Assembly: GCA_016199325.1 (NCBI GenBank)
Contig: JACQGW010000020.1
Coordinates: 1 to 10,821 of the forward strand
DNA from: Chloroflexota bacterium
Lineage (GTDB): Bacteria; Chloroflexota; Dehalococcoidia; JACQGW01
Direction: 5' to 3'
DNA length: 10,821 nucleotides
In this document: piece after piece, positions 1-6,596 of the stretch
How positions within the stretch are numbered: position 1 is the first letter of the stretch
How the letters are laid out: every line of letters begins with the position of its first letter
Made by a program: the position numbers and the translations under genes
The notes under the pieces: generated by a model
What the model was told of the DNA's origin: nothing
Database searches by the model: none
What the model saw: the letters and a program-made list of their open reading frames with translations, nothing else

Positions 1-2
1 AA

Positions 3-119
3 TCGCTTGCCCGACAGCGTGACTCCGGGCAGCGTGAACCGGTGCGCCTCGTGACTTTTGACGGCAAGGGGCTTCTTCCCGGCGTGGATCTGGATGACTC
101 CGCGGCGCTCCTGGACGTC
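3..119 (+). pseudogene. VapB-type antitoxin, 3' remnant (5' end outside window)
   Basis: Read in the frame of the codon at 51-53, this stretch gives a partial protein ending VRLVTFDGKGLLPGVDLDD followed by SAALLDV. That ending resembles the C-terminal tail of the VapB-like antitoxins that precede PIN toxins, where a GxGLxPGVDLDDSAALLDxMD ending is usual; this is recognised from memory, not from a search. The DNA-binding N-terminus would lie left of the window. The similarity stops at DV (119). The frame then runs on without meaning to a stop at 168-170, because the next recognisable sequence, the VapC tail, is in another frame. In intact modules the antitoxin neutralises the toxin by binding it. 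Here it is probably the left edge of a deletion, so I call it broken, although the antitoxin body itself might still be made. Confidence 0.6.
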
Positions 120-121
120 GG

Positions 122-286
122 GGTATCTTCACCCGCCTGTGTGAGGCAGCCCGCGCCAGGGGCAACCTGATCCCGGATGCCTACCTGGCGGCGCTGGCGA
201 TCGAATCGGGCAGCGAGTGGATCACCACCGACCGCGATTACAGCCGCTTCCCGGGCCTCAAGTGGCGCCATCCATTGGATGGCTAG
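122..286 (+). pseudogene. VapC-family PIN-domain ribonuclease toxin, C-terminal fragment
   Basis: The frame ending at the TAG at 284-286 translates to a fragment with GNLIPDAYLAALAIESG, then TTDRDYSRFPGLKW and RHPLDG. This matches the second half of VapC PIN toxins: the conserved PDAxLAALAxExG helix carrying an acidic metal ligand, then the TTDRDFxRFPGLxWxxP segment with further acidic residues. The N-terminal half, with the first catalytic Asp, is missing, and there is a stop in this frame at 95-97. The fragment follows the antitoxin tail directly in a different frame, so about two thirds of the toxin appears to have been deleted together with the antitoxin stop. It should be inactive as a nuclease. 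The last 43 bases recur at 7578-7620. Confidence 0.75.
244..286 (+). repeat. vapC-tail direct repeat, copy 1
   Basis: These 43 bases run from CCGCTTCCCGGG to the TAG stop and match 7578-7620 at 40 of 43 positions, in the same orientation. They encode RFPGLKWRHPLDG and include the 15-bp palindrome CCATCCATTGGATGG (268-282). Confidence 0.85.
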
Positions 287-314
287 CGGTCCGCCTTGCC
301 AGACGGCGTGGAAG

Positions 315-1424
315 TCACTGAACCCTCCCTGTCTTGAGGCCGAACAGCCGCGCCGGGTTCTGCCCGAGGATGATCTCCATGTCCGCGGCGGTGATGAAAT
401 CGCAGCCGCGGCGCAGGTACTCCAGACTCTGGCGGTAGGTGCACCAGCGCTCGGCGGCCGGCATGTCTGAGCCCCACATCAGCTTCCAGGGGCCGAGGCG
501 CTCATACAGCTCACGGATCAGGCGCCGCCCCTCCGGGAAGGGGAAGTCCTCGTAGATCACGAGCGTGTTGCTGAAGTCGATCTCCAGCAGCGTGTTCGTC
601 CCCTGGAGGAGGTCCCACACATCCTGGGGGATGGTCAGCCGGTCGGGGATGTCCCGAAGCAGCCGCTGCGAGATGCCGTGCGTGAGGACGTTGGGGACGG
701 CCGGGTGTCCCTGCGCCCATTGCGTGAGGCGCCGGACCTCGGCGTGGAAGGCGGCCTGCGGATCTTTCCGGTTTGGGAGCAGGTCCCAGAAGATCGGGAT
801 CCCCAGCCGTTCCACCTCACGCCAGAACGGCTCGAACCGCGGCGTCAGGATGGTATCCTGCCACTCGACCATGAAGAAGGACTCGGGCGCGAAGTAGAGG
901 CCGGCCAGGCCGAGATCCTCCACGGCGGAGCGCAGGCGCTCGATCTCGTCGGGCCGGTCGATCCGCCACTCGTCGACCGCCGCCAGACAAACGAACTTGC
1001 CGCGGTGGGCCTTCAGGACACCGGCGAACCACTCGTTGAGGTCCCCGTAGACGTGATGGTGCTGGAGGACGGCGACGTCGACGCCGACGTACTTCATCTG
1101 CGCCAGCATCTGCTCCGGCGTATGCTCCAGCCGGCGGAGGGACGGCGGCATCCACTGGAGGAAGCGATCCTCGCCGTCCACCGTCCATTCGAGCCGCCCA
1201 TACTCGCCGACCCGCAGGCCGACGTCGACGAGTCCGCTCAGGCCATCATGCTCGCCATCCCAGAGCCCGGTCGTCGGAACGGGGCTCCCATCGGCGAGGC
1301 GACGAGTGCCGACCGGGTGGAGCATGACGTGGTGCTGGAGGTACCACCGGTACTGCTCCAGCGCCATCCGGCCAATCGGCTGGCCCAGTGCGGGAAACGC
1401 GTGGGCATGGATGTCGACAATCAT
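315..1424 (-). CDS. Amidohydrolase-2 family metal-dependent hydrolase
   Basis: This 369-residue protein has the layout of the amidohydrolase-related (PF04909-type) TIM-barrel enzymes, which hydrolyse or decarboxylate small organic substrates in the cytoplasm. It starts MIVDIHAHAF, with the HxH metal pair at H6/H8. It carries LTHG (H249), KLMWGSDMP (D320, the catalytic Asp region) and the family-typical end GQNPARLFGL (354-363). In the middle barrel strand, where most relatives have a His ligand, I read IPIFWDLLP with Asp214, a possible change in the metal site. The ATG at 1422-1424 is preceded by a strong GAGGAGGA ribosome site about 5 nt away, so the longer open frame upstream, which overlaps the neighbouring gene, is not used. 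It lies 44 nt after the solute-binding protein gene and is the last gene of the operon, which suggests it acts on the imported compound. The substrate cannot be told from the sequence. Confidence 0.9.
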   Translation of the reverse strand: MIVDIHAHAFPALGQPIGRMALEQYRWYLQHHVMLHPVGTRRLADGSPVPTTGLWDGEHDGLSGLVDVGLRVGEYGRLEWTVDGEDRFLQWMPPSLRRLEHTPEQMLAQMKYVGVDVAVLQHHHVYGDLNEWFAGVLKAHRGKFVCLAAVDEWRIDRPDEIERLRSAVEDLGLAGLYFAPESFFMVEWQDTILTPRFEPFWREVERLGIPIFWDLLPNRKDPQAAFHAEVRRLTQWAQGHPAVPNVLTHGISQRLLRDIPDRLTIPQDVWDLLQGTNTLLEIDFSNTLVIYEDFPFPEGRRLIRELYERLGPWKLMWGSDMPAAERWCTYRQSLEYLRRGCDFITAADMEIILGQNPARLFGLKTGRVQ

Positions 1425-1468
1425 GCAGTCCTCCTCGCAAGGTCGCCGACTGACCGGCCGATGGCGGG

Positions 1469-3136
1469 CTACTCCAGGGTGACGTCCTCGAAGAGAGGTC
1501 GACCGACCGCCATCACCTTGACCCCCTTCACTTTCTTCGTGGCGCCGTAGATCGTGACCTGCCAGGCCAGCGGAATGCTCCACATCTCGTCGAACAAGGT
1601 TTCCGCAACCTGCTTGAAGGCTGCCTTCTGCTTCGCCGGATCGATCGTGCTCTCCGCCGCCTTGATGCCTTCGACATAGGCCGCCGGTGGCTGGCCGTTG
1701 GCCCACAGCGGGTTTCCGGCGATGCGGAAGGCGCTGTTGGCGGCAGCGAACGAGGTGTACAGATCGAACTGCCCCGACGGGTTGATGGTGATTTCGAAGT
1801 CCCCGGCAACGGCGCGCGGCGAGAACCGACCCGGGTCGAGGGACTCGATGTCCATATCCCAGCCGATCTTCTTCACGTCCGCCTGAATGATCGTCGCGAT
1901 GCCCCGGGCCTCCGGGTTGGTGGCCTCAATGATCATCGTGGTCTTGCCCGTAGGCTTGCCTGCTGCGGCGAGAAGGGCCTTCGCCCTGTTCGCGTCAAGC
2001 TTGTAGCGCTGGTCGTAGGCCGGATCGTAGGCCGGATGGTTCTTGCCCCAGGGGTGCGTGGTTGCCCCGCCGACGTCGAACAGCACATTCCTGGCGATGC
2101 TCTCGCGATCGATCGCATAGCCGAAGGCCTGGCGGACCCGCTTGTCGTTGAAGGGCGGCCTCTGCGTTTGCAAACGCACCTCCCACACGCGGGTGTTGGT
2201 CGGACCGAAGAAGAACTGGAGCTTGTCCTTGAGCCGCCCGTAGTGTTTCAGGGGAAACCAGTAGATCAGGTCGATGCTCCCCGACTCCAGCGCGGCGACC
2301 ATCGCGTCCTCGTCGCCGAAGAGCTTCGCCGTCAGCCGGTCCGCGTACGGCTTCGGCGCCCCCCAGAAGCTCGGATGGCGCTCCATCACGATCCGATCGC
2401 CAGGAATGCGCTCGACCAGTTTCCAGGGGCCGGCGCCGTCGGTCCTGGTCTTCAGATCCTCCCAGACCGTCGGGTTGATCATGTACAGGTTGGTGAGCAA
2501 GTTCAGGTAGGCGGGGTTGGGCTGCTGGTAGTTGATCACCAGCGTCTGATCGTCTTTCGCCGCAAAGTCCTTGATGCTGAGGGTGTACCCGCGGGTGCCC
2601 CCGCCGGTCTTGGCGTCGGCGGCGCGCTCGATCATCTTGGCGACGTCGCCCGCTTTGAGGGGTGCGCCGGAGTGATACTTGAGCCCTTGTCGCAAGGTGA
2701 GGGTGAGCGACGTGCCATCGGGGCTGAGCTGATACTTCTCCGCCAGCCGGGGCTGGGGTTTCCCCTGGTCGTCGATGGCGACGAGCACGTCGTTGACCTG
2801 ATAGAAGAAGGCCTGGTTAGGCGTGGCGGCGATGTTCGGGTCAAAGGTGGTGACGTCGCCCAGCATGCCAAAGGTGACGTTGGCAACGCGTTTGGGCGCC
2901 GCCGGGGGCTGTGTTGCCCTGGCCGCCGGTGCTGCCGTGGCAGGCGCGGCGGCCGCGGTTGGTGGCGGCGCCGGCGCCTGGGTCGGCCGCGCGGCGGGCG
3001 CCGGCGTCGGGGCAGGCGGGGGCGCCGCGGTGCAGGCGGCCACCGCGGTGAAGCTCACCAGGGCGGCGACCCGCTTGAGTGCCTCACGGCGTGATACGAT
3101 GGTCCGCTTGCCAGCTTCGAACGACTCGCGCGTCAT
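1469..3136 (-). CDS. ABC transporter solute-binding lipoprotein, family 5 (peptide/opine/nickel type)
   Basis: This 555-residue protein is the extracytoplasmic receptor of a Dpp/Opp-type importer. The N-terminus has a twin-arginine signal, VSRREALKR (R16, R17), a hydrophobic stretch, and a lipobox ending AVAAC with Cys35 as the likely lipid-anchored residue. Export is therefore probably by Tat followed by lipidation. An Ala/Pro/Thr-rich linker spans about residues 36-82. The SBP_bac_5 domain follows: DVTTFDPNIAATPNQ near 94, the LAEKYQLSPDG segment near 131, LRQGLKYHSGAPLKAGDV near 148, and GAGPWKL near 234, which corresponds to the usual GTGPY motif. The ATG at 3134-3136 has GGGAGG upstream and is preferred over the ATG 36 nt further upstream. 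The gene is 83 nt downstream of the DppB-like permease. The ligand is unknown; dipeptides, oligopeptides and other small organic molecules are all possible. Confidence 0.96.
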   Translation of the reverse strand: MTRESFEAGKRTIVSRREALKRVAALVSFTAVAACTAAPPPAPTPAPAARPTQAPAPPPTAAAAPATAAPAARATQPPAAPKRVANVTFGMLGDVTTFDPNIAATPNQAFFYQVNDVLVAIDDQGKPQPRLAEKYQLSPDGTSLTLTLRQGLKYHSGAPLKAGDVAKMIERAADAKTGGGTRGYTLSIKDFAAKDDQTLVINYQQPNPAYLNLLTNLYMINPTVWEDLKTRTDGAGPWKLVERIPGDRIVMERHPSFWGAPKPYADRLTAKLFGDEDAMVAALESGSIDLIYWFPLKHYGRLKDKLQFFFGPTNTRVWEVRLQTQRPPFNDKRVRQAFGYAIDRESIARNVLFDVGGATTHPWGKNHPAYDPAYDQRYKLDANRAKALLAAAGKPTGKTTMIIEATNPEARGIATIIQADVKKIGWDMDIESLDPGRFSPRAVAGDFEITINPSGQFDLYTSFAAANSAFRIAGNPLWANGQPPAAYVEGIKAAESTIDPAKQKAAFKQVAETLFDEMWSIPLAWQVTIYGATKKVKGVKVMAVGRPLFEDVTLE

Positions 3137-3219
3137 TGGAACCTCCCATCTTCCCATTCTTCGATCCTCCATACCCGCGCCTCGTCTCGACGAGGCAGGT
3201 TTCCCTTGTCATCGCACCT

Positions 3220-4164
3220 CTACGCGTACCGGATGCGCGGATCGAGCGCCGCATAGACCAGGTCGGTGATCAGGTTGACGATCACGAACCCGGTGACGAC
3301 AAAGAGCAGCGTTCCCTGGACGACGACGTAGTCGCGCGTCAGGACGGCCTGCAAGAGCAGCCGCCCGATGCCGGGATAGTCGAAGATGGCCTCGGTGATG
3401 ACCGCGCCGCCCATGAACGTCCCGAACTGAAGCCCCAGCGCCGTGACAAACGGGATCAGCGCGTTGCGGAGCGCGTGGCCGACGACGACGGCGCGCGCTC
3501 GCAGGCCCTTCGCCCGCGCCGTGCGGATGTAGTCCTGGTTCAGGGCGTCGACGAGCGCCGTGCTGAGGAACCGCGTCAGGACCGCAGCAACGTAGGCGCT
3601 CAGGGTGATCGCCGGCAGGATCAGCAGACGGAGGGCCTGGGCCGGGTCCTCCAGGAACGGCACGTAGCCGGAGGTCGGCAGCCAGCCCAGTCGGAGCCCG
3701 ACGAAGAGCACGAGGAGAATGCCCAGCCAGAAGGTCGGAATCGCCATCGAGAGCGAGGTGCCGTAGAGGACGAGCCGAGCGCCGGTCGAAGCGGGACCGA
3801 CGGCCGCCACGATACCGGCGGGAACGGCGATCAGGACCGAGAGGACCAGCGCGCCGAGGCTCAACTGAAGGGTCGGCGGGAGCTTCTGGAGGAGGAGCCT
3901 GGAGACGGGCAACCCCGAGCTGAACGACGTGCCGAGATCCCCCTGGACGGCCCGGCCGAGCCAGAGCGTATACTGGACCGGCAGGGGCCGCCGGAGCCCC
4001 AGCCTCTCGCGCAGGGCTTCGATCTGCTCGGGCGGCGCATCGATGCCCAGCATTGTCGTGGCCGGATCGCCGGGGATGAGGTGGATGAGCAAGAAGATGA
4101 GCACGGAAGCCAGCAGCAAGACGGGCAGCAACAGCGCGAGCCGCATGAGCACGTAGCGCGTCAT
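3220..4164 (-). CDS. ABC transporter permease, DppB/OppB type
   Basis: This 314-residue integral membrane protein is one of the two pore subunits of a peptide-type importer. The first transmembrane helix (about 5-30) runs into HLIPGDPAT, the hallmark of DppB-type permeases. QYTLWLGRAVQGDLGTS (64-80) is the conserved extracytoplasmic segment after it. Several further hydrophobic helices follow. The cytoplasmic EAA loop that contacts the ATPase is DYIRTARAKGL...HALRNALIP (about 211-238). The C-terminus YAALDPRIRYA is also typical. The ATG at 4162-4164 shares its bases with the TGA stop of the upstream permease (ATGA, 4161-4164), so translation of the two is probably coupled. A longer in-frame reading upstream only overlaps the neighbour and lacks membrane character. 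Confidence 0.95.
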   Translation of the reverse strand: MTRYVLMRLALLLPVLLLASVLIFLLIHLIPGDPATTMLGIDAPPEQIEALRERLGLRRPLPVQYTLWLGRAVQGDLGTSFSSGLPVSRLLLQKLPPTLQLSLGALVLSVLIAVPAGIVAAVGPASTGARLVLYGTSLSMAIPTFWLGILLVLFVGLRLGWLPTSGYVPFLEDPAQALRLLILPAITLSAYVAAVLTRFLSTALVDALNQDYIRTARAKGLRARAVVVGHALRNALIPFVTALGLQFGTFMGGAVITEAIFDYPGIGRLLLQAVLTRDYVVVQGTLLFVVTGFVIVNLITDLVYAALDPRIRYA

Positions 4165-5075
4165 GGCCGCATGCTCCGAAGCTCTCGCGCCCGCCGCCGG
4201 ACCGGGTCGGCCGTGTCCTGCCAGGCGTCGGCCAGGATGTTCAGCGAGAGCAGCACCACCATGATGGCCAGCCCCGGAAACAGGCCGTACCAGGGCGCCT
4301 GATGGATGAAGCTGCGCCCGGCGCTCAGCAGCGATCCCCACGAAGCCTGGGGCGGCGGCACGCCCAGCCCCAGGAAGCTGAGGCTCGACTCGACGAGCAC
4401 GGCGCGGGAGGCGTTGACGATCGCCTGAATGAAGAGCGCGAGCATCACGTTGGGGAGGATGGTGCGCAGGAGAATGTGCCAGTTGGTGGCGCCGATGACG
4501 GTCGCGGCCAGGACGAACTCCAGGTTCCTGACGCTGAGGGTGCCGGCGCGCGCGATGCGCACAACCGCCGGCGTGCTGACGACGGTCACCGCCAGGGCCG
4601 GCGTCAGCGCAGCCTGGCCCAGGACGGTGACGACGGCCATGGCCAGGAGAATCGCCGGAAACGCCAGGAGCACATCCATCGCCCGCATGGCCACCAGGTC
4701 GATCCAGGAGCCGAAGTATCCCGCCGCCAGGCCCAACGGGACGCCGATGAGCATCGACAGGGTAACGGCGACCGCCGCCGTCCCCAGCGAGACCCGAGCC
4801 CCGAAGATGACCCGGCTCAGGAGGTCGCGGCCGAGCTCGTCGGTGCCGAGTGGATGCTGCAGAGAAGGCCCGCGGAATGCGGCCGGGCGCTCCTGTTCGG
4901 AGGGATCATACGGGGCGAGGACGGTGGCCAGGGCGGCCATCAGGATGAACACGACCAGGGTGAGCGTCGCCAGGCGCGCGCCGGTGTCGGCGAAGAACAC
5001 CGCCAGAGCCGATCGTCGTTCTGAACGACGCGCGACCGGCGAGAACGCGTCCGAGCGCACGATGGACGTGGCCAA
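4161..5075 (-). CDS. ABC transporter permease, DppC/OppC type
   Basis: This 304-residue protein is the partner pore subunit of the importer. It has a short cytoplasmic N-terminus, a first helix around residues 33-52, and then LAPYDPSEQ and HPLGTDELGRDLLSRV, the latter being the DppC signature. The EAA loop is LEFVLAATVIGATNWHILLR...LPN. Near the C-terminus, SFLGLGVPPPQASWGSLL is also diagnostic. I chose the TTG at 5073-5075 because AAAGGAG lies a few bases upstream; the ATG at 5124-5126 would add 17 Arg/Pro-rich residues without a visible ribosome site. The gene is second in the operon, 102 nt after the regulator, and its stop overlaps the next start. The usual ATP-binding subunits (DppD/DppF type) are not encoded in this window. 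Confidence 0.93.
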   Translation of the reverse strand: MATSIVRSDAFSPVARRSERRSALAVFFADTGARLATLTLVVFILMAALATVLAPYDPSEQERPAAFRGPSLQHPLGTDELGRDLLSRVIFGARVSLGTAAVAVTLSMLIGVPLGLAAGYFGSWIDLVAMRAMDVLLAFPAILLAMAVVTVLGQAALTPALAVTVVSTPAVVRIARAGTLSVRNLEFVLAATVIGATNWHILLRTILPNVMLALFIQAIVNASRAVLVESSLSFLGLGVPPPQASWGSLLSAGRSFIHQAPWYGLFPGLAIMVVLLSLNILADAWQDTADPVRRRARELRSMRP

Positions 5076-5087
5076 CGTTCTCCTTTC
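5073..5087 (-). promoter_or_regulatory. Ribosome binding site and TTG start of the dppC-like gene
   Basis: On the minus strand the sequence reads GGAAAGGAGAACGTTG. The AAGGAG core sits about 4 nt before a TTG codon that opens the permease frame. It decides the start, because the only upstream ATG in frame has no comparable site. TTG starts are common in high-GC genomes. Confidence 0.6.
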
Positions 5088-5177
5088 CGGCGTCCCACCC
5101 GGACGCCGACGAGCACCGGCGTGCATACGTATCGGCCACCAATCGCCGACCTGTTCGGCGAGATCCCAGCGCAGCAG

Positions 5178-5859
5178 TCAACAGGTCGTCGCCGATAGCG
5201 CGCGAGCTTCCTGGAAATTGATGAGCTGGGCGACTCGGTCGGCCGAATCGCGAATATGCCGTTCCATCGCCTGGCGTGCGGCAGCAGGATCACGACCGGC
5301 GAGCGCGTCGACAATGCGAACGTGCTCGGCATGCGCTAGGCGGAGATGTTCACCCATGTGCCGCTGGGAATAGCCGCGAATCAGGTCGACGTGCGACTGG
5401 AGCGCGTGCAGCTCCCGCACGAGCACCACATTGGCGCTCGCTTCATAGATGGTCCGGTGGAGCGCTTCTGCCCGGGTGTGGGCCTCCACCTGGCCGTGGG
5501 CAAGCGCCGCCGGGATGTCGGCCAGGAGTTGACGTAATGCTACCAATGTGGTGTCGGCAATGCGTGGAGCGGCGAGTTCGGCCGCCAGGCCCTCCAGGGC
5601 ACTGCGCACCAGATAGGTATCGAGGACGTACTGAGGCGTCAAGCTGACGACGTGGAGCTTCCCGTCCGGCGTCTCGACAATCAGCCCCTCCTGCATGAGA
5701 CGGGCGACTGCCTCGCGCACCGGCGTCGGGCTGACGCCGAGCTCCTCGGCAAGCCGATCGAGCAGCAGCCGCTGCCCGGGGCCGGTACTCCCGGCGATAA
5801 TGCCGTTCCGCAGCAGCGTGTAGACCTGGTTGGCCAGGCTGGGCTGGCGGCGGACTCAT
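5178..5859 (-). CDS. GntR-family transcriptional regulator, FCD subfamily (apparent N-terminal frameshift)
   Basis: The frame ending at 5178 encodes an N-terminal winged helix (LANQVYTLLRNGIIAG, then LAEELGVSPTPVREAVARL) and a C-terminal all-helical FCD ligand-binding domain. The FCD part shows His residues in EALHRTIYEAS, LAHAEHVRIV and AMERHIRDS, as in metal-binding FCD domains, but the usual Asp four residues before the first His is Ala. In this frame the HTH runs from 5855 (225 codons) but has no ATG/GTG/TTG start: a TGA lies at 5856-5858, and the first in-frame start codon (GTG, 5718-5720) would remove half of the HTH. An ATG at 5857-5859 is one base out of frame. Dropping one base just after it gives MSRRQPSLANQVY, a normal GntR beginning. 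So the gene either has a real frameshift, a sequencing error, or a rare start such as CTG at 5835-5837. It leads the operon and is probably its ligand-responsive regulator. Confidence 0.85.
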
Positions 5860-5891
5860 TGCTGGAGGACTGTCACGGCTTGATCCAATTG

Positions 5892-5906
5892 CCTATTGCA
5901 AATAGG
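5892..5906. promoter_or_regulatory. Palindrome downstream of the operon promoter, candidate GntR operator
   Basis: CCTATT-GCA-AATAGG is a perfect inverted repeat with 6-bp arms and a 3-bp centre in an AT-rich island within otherwise GC-rich DNA. It lies about 20 bp downstream of the -10 element of the promoter at 5927-5955 and about 35-50 bp before the regulator coding region. FCD-type GntR repressors usually bind short palindromes of this size next to their own genes, so autoregulation is a reasonable inference. The specific pairing of site and protein is not shown by sequence alone. Confidence 0.5.
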
Positions 5907-5926
5907 ATATAGGGTATTGTGCCGGC

Positions 5927-5955
5927 ATTGTAGCAGAGCGCCGGGCGGTTGTCAA
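5927..5955 (-). promoter_or_regulatory. Sigma-70-type promoter for the gntR-ABC-amidohydrolase operon
   Basis: On the minus strand there is a perfect -35 hexamer TTGACA (5950-5955), a 17-nt spacer and the -10 hexamer TACAAT (5927-5932, one base from consensus). Transcription would start near 5920 and run leftward into the regulator gene. The -35 element lies about 25 bp from the left end of the transposon remnant. Confidence 0.7.
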
Positions 5956-5979
5956 CGGGTCGATGTGCCTCATAATAAT

Positions 5980-6026
5980 TGTCGGTGAATGGGGTATGGT
6001 TGCCTCAGAAATCCTGTCGGCAAAGG
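5980..6026 (+). repeat. Left terminal inverted repeat of the transposon remnant
   Basis: Starts TGTCGGTGAATGGGGTATGG and carries a second, degenerate copy of the decamer (TGTCGGCAAA) at 6015-6024. It pairs with the right end at 6597-6643. It also covers the region just upstream of the transposase start codon and may contain its promoter. Confidence 0.75.
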
Positions 6027-6037
6027 ATGGTGAGACC

Positions 6038-6553
6038 ATGACCCCGAAGGGCGTGCGAGAGTACGCCGAGGCGGTGCGGCCTCGGTACTTGGCCGCGAAG
6101 AGGGCGGACAAGGGGCGGATCCTGACGGAGTTCTGTGCCGTGACGGGCTATCATCGGGACTCGGCGATCCGGTTGCTGCGGCGGCGACCGGCCGTGACCC
6201 GCGCCCGGCGGGGACGCCCCCGGACCTACGGGCCCGGGGTGCGGGACGCGTTGAAGGCGGTGTGGGAGGCCGCAGACCGGATTTGCTCCAAGCGGCTGGC
6301 GCCGTACCTGCCAACGTTGCTGGAGGCGCTGGAAGCCCACGGCGAGATCCGCCTGTCGGCGGAGGTGCGCCGGCAACTGCTGGGGCTCAGTGCCGCCACC
6401 ATGGACCGGCTGCTGAAGCCGTACCGCGGGGTCGGGGGGTGGGGCAGGGGGCTCCCAACCCCACCCGACACCACGGCCCCTGAGGCGGCGCTCGGGTCGC
6501 TCCCCAGCGTTGCCCTATCCTCCGCTCAGGCGCCCCCATCATGCCACAGTTGA
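6038..6553 (+). pseudogene. Truncated transposase, N-terminal HTH region only
   Basis: From the ATG at 6038-6040 the first 130 residues look like the N-terminal part of an integrase-fold (DDE) transposase. The recognisable parts are TPKGVREYAEAVRPRYLAA, a helix-turn-helix-like stretch FCAVTGYHRDSAIRLLRR (32-49), RRGRPRTYGPGVRDALKAVW (58-77) and CSKRLAPYLPTLLEALE (83-99), ending at LSAATMDRLLKPYR (117-130). I recall such sequences in proteins annotated as integrase catalytic region transposases, but I cannot fix the IS family. After residue 130 (6427) the similarity ends in a G-rich run, and the frame continues as a Gly/Pro-rich tail to 6553. The whole catalytic domain with its acidic triad is missing, so the product cannot catalyse transposition. 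It might still bind the element's ends. Confidence 0.8.
6428..6469. repeat. G-rich hairpin and potential G-quadruplex at the transposase break
   Basis: Four G-runs of 4-6 bases separated by only 1-2 bases (6428-6431, 6434-6439, 6441-6444, 6447-6451) form a strong quadruplex motif on the plus strand. The arm GTCGGGGGGTGGGG (6431-6444) also pairs with CCCCACCCGAC (6459-6469). The element begins exactly where transposase similarity stops, so it may be an inserted palindromic repeat or the scar of the deletion. Confidence 0.6.
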
Positions 6554-6596
6554 CCGCGGGCGTCCAGCCGGCCAACCAGCGCACCCGCGACCAAAG

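Noticed and set aside
287..314. Rho-independent terminator after the amidohydrolase gene
   Set aside because: Only a weak stem with G-U pairing is visible and no T-run follows.
1425..1706. Upstream extension of the amidohydrolase frame
   Set aside because: It overlaps the 3' end of the binding protein gene and lacks family similarity; a strong ribosome site precedes the ATG at 1424.
2036..4302. Long plus-strand open frames opposite the binding protein and permease genes
   Set aside because: Their translations are low-complexity Arg/Gly/Asp-rich sequence, and the minus-strand genes there have clear families, signal peptide and membrane helices.
5132..5149. Hairpin TCGGC...GCCGA between regulator and dppC-like gene as a terminator
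   Set aside because: The stem is only 5 bp and there is no T-run, so it is too weak to call.
5443..5859. Separate 138-residue protein starting at the ATG at 5859
   Set aside because: It is the out-of-frame reading of the GntR-family gene; its translation has no domain character, while the other frame has a clear HTH and FCD domain.
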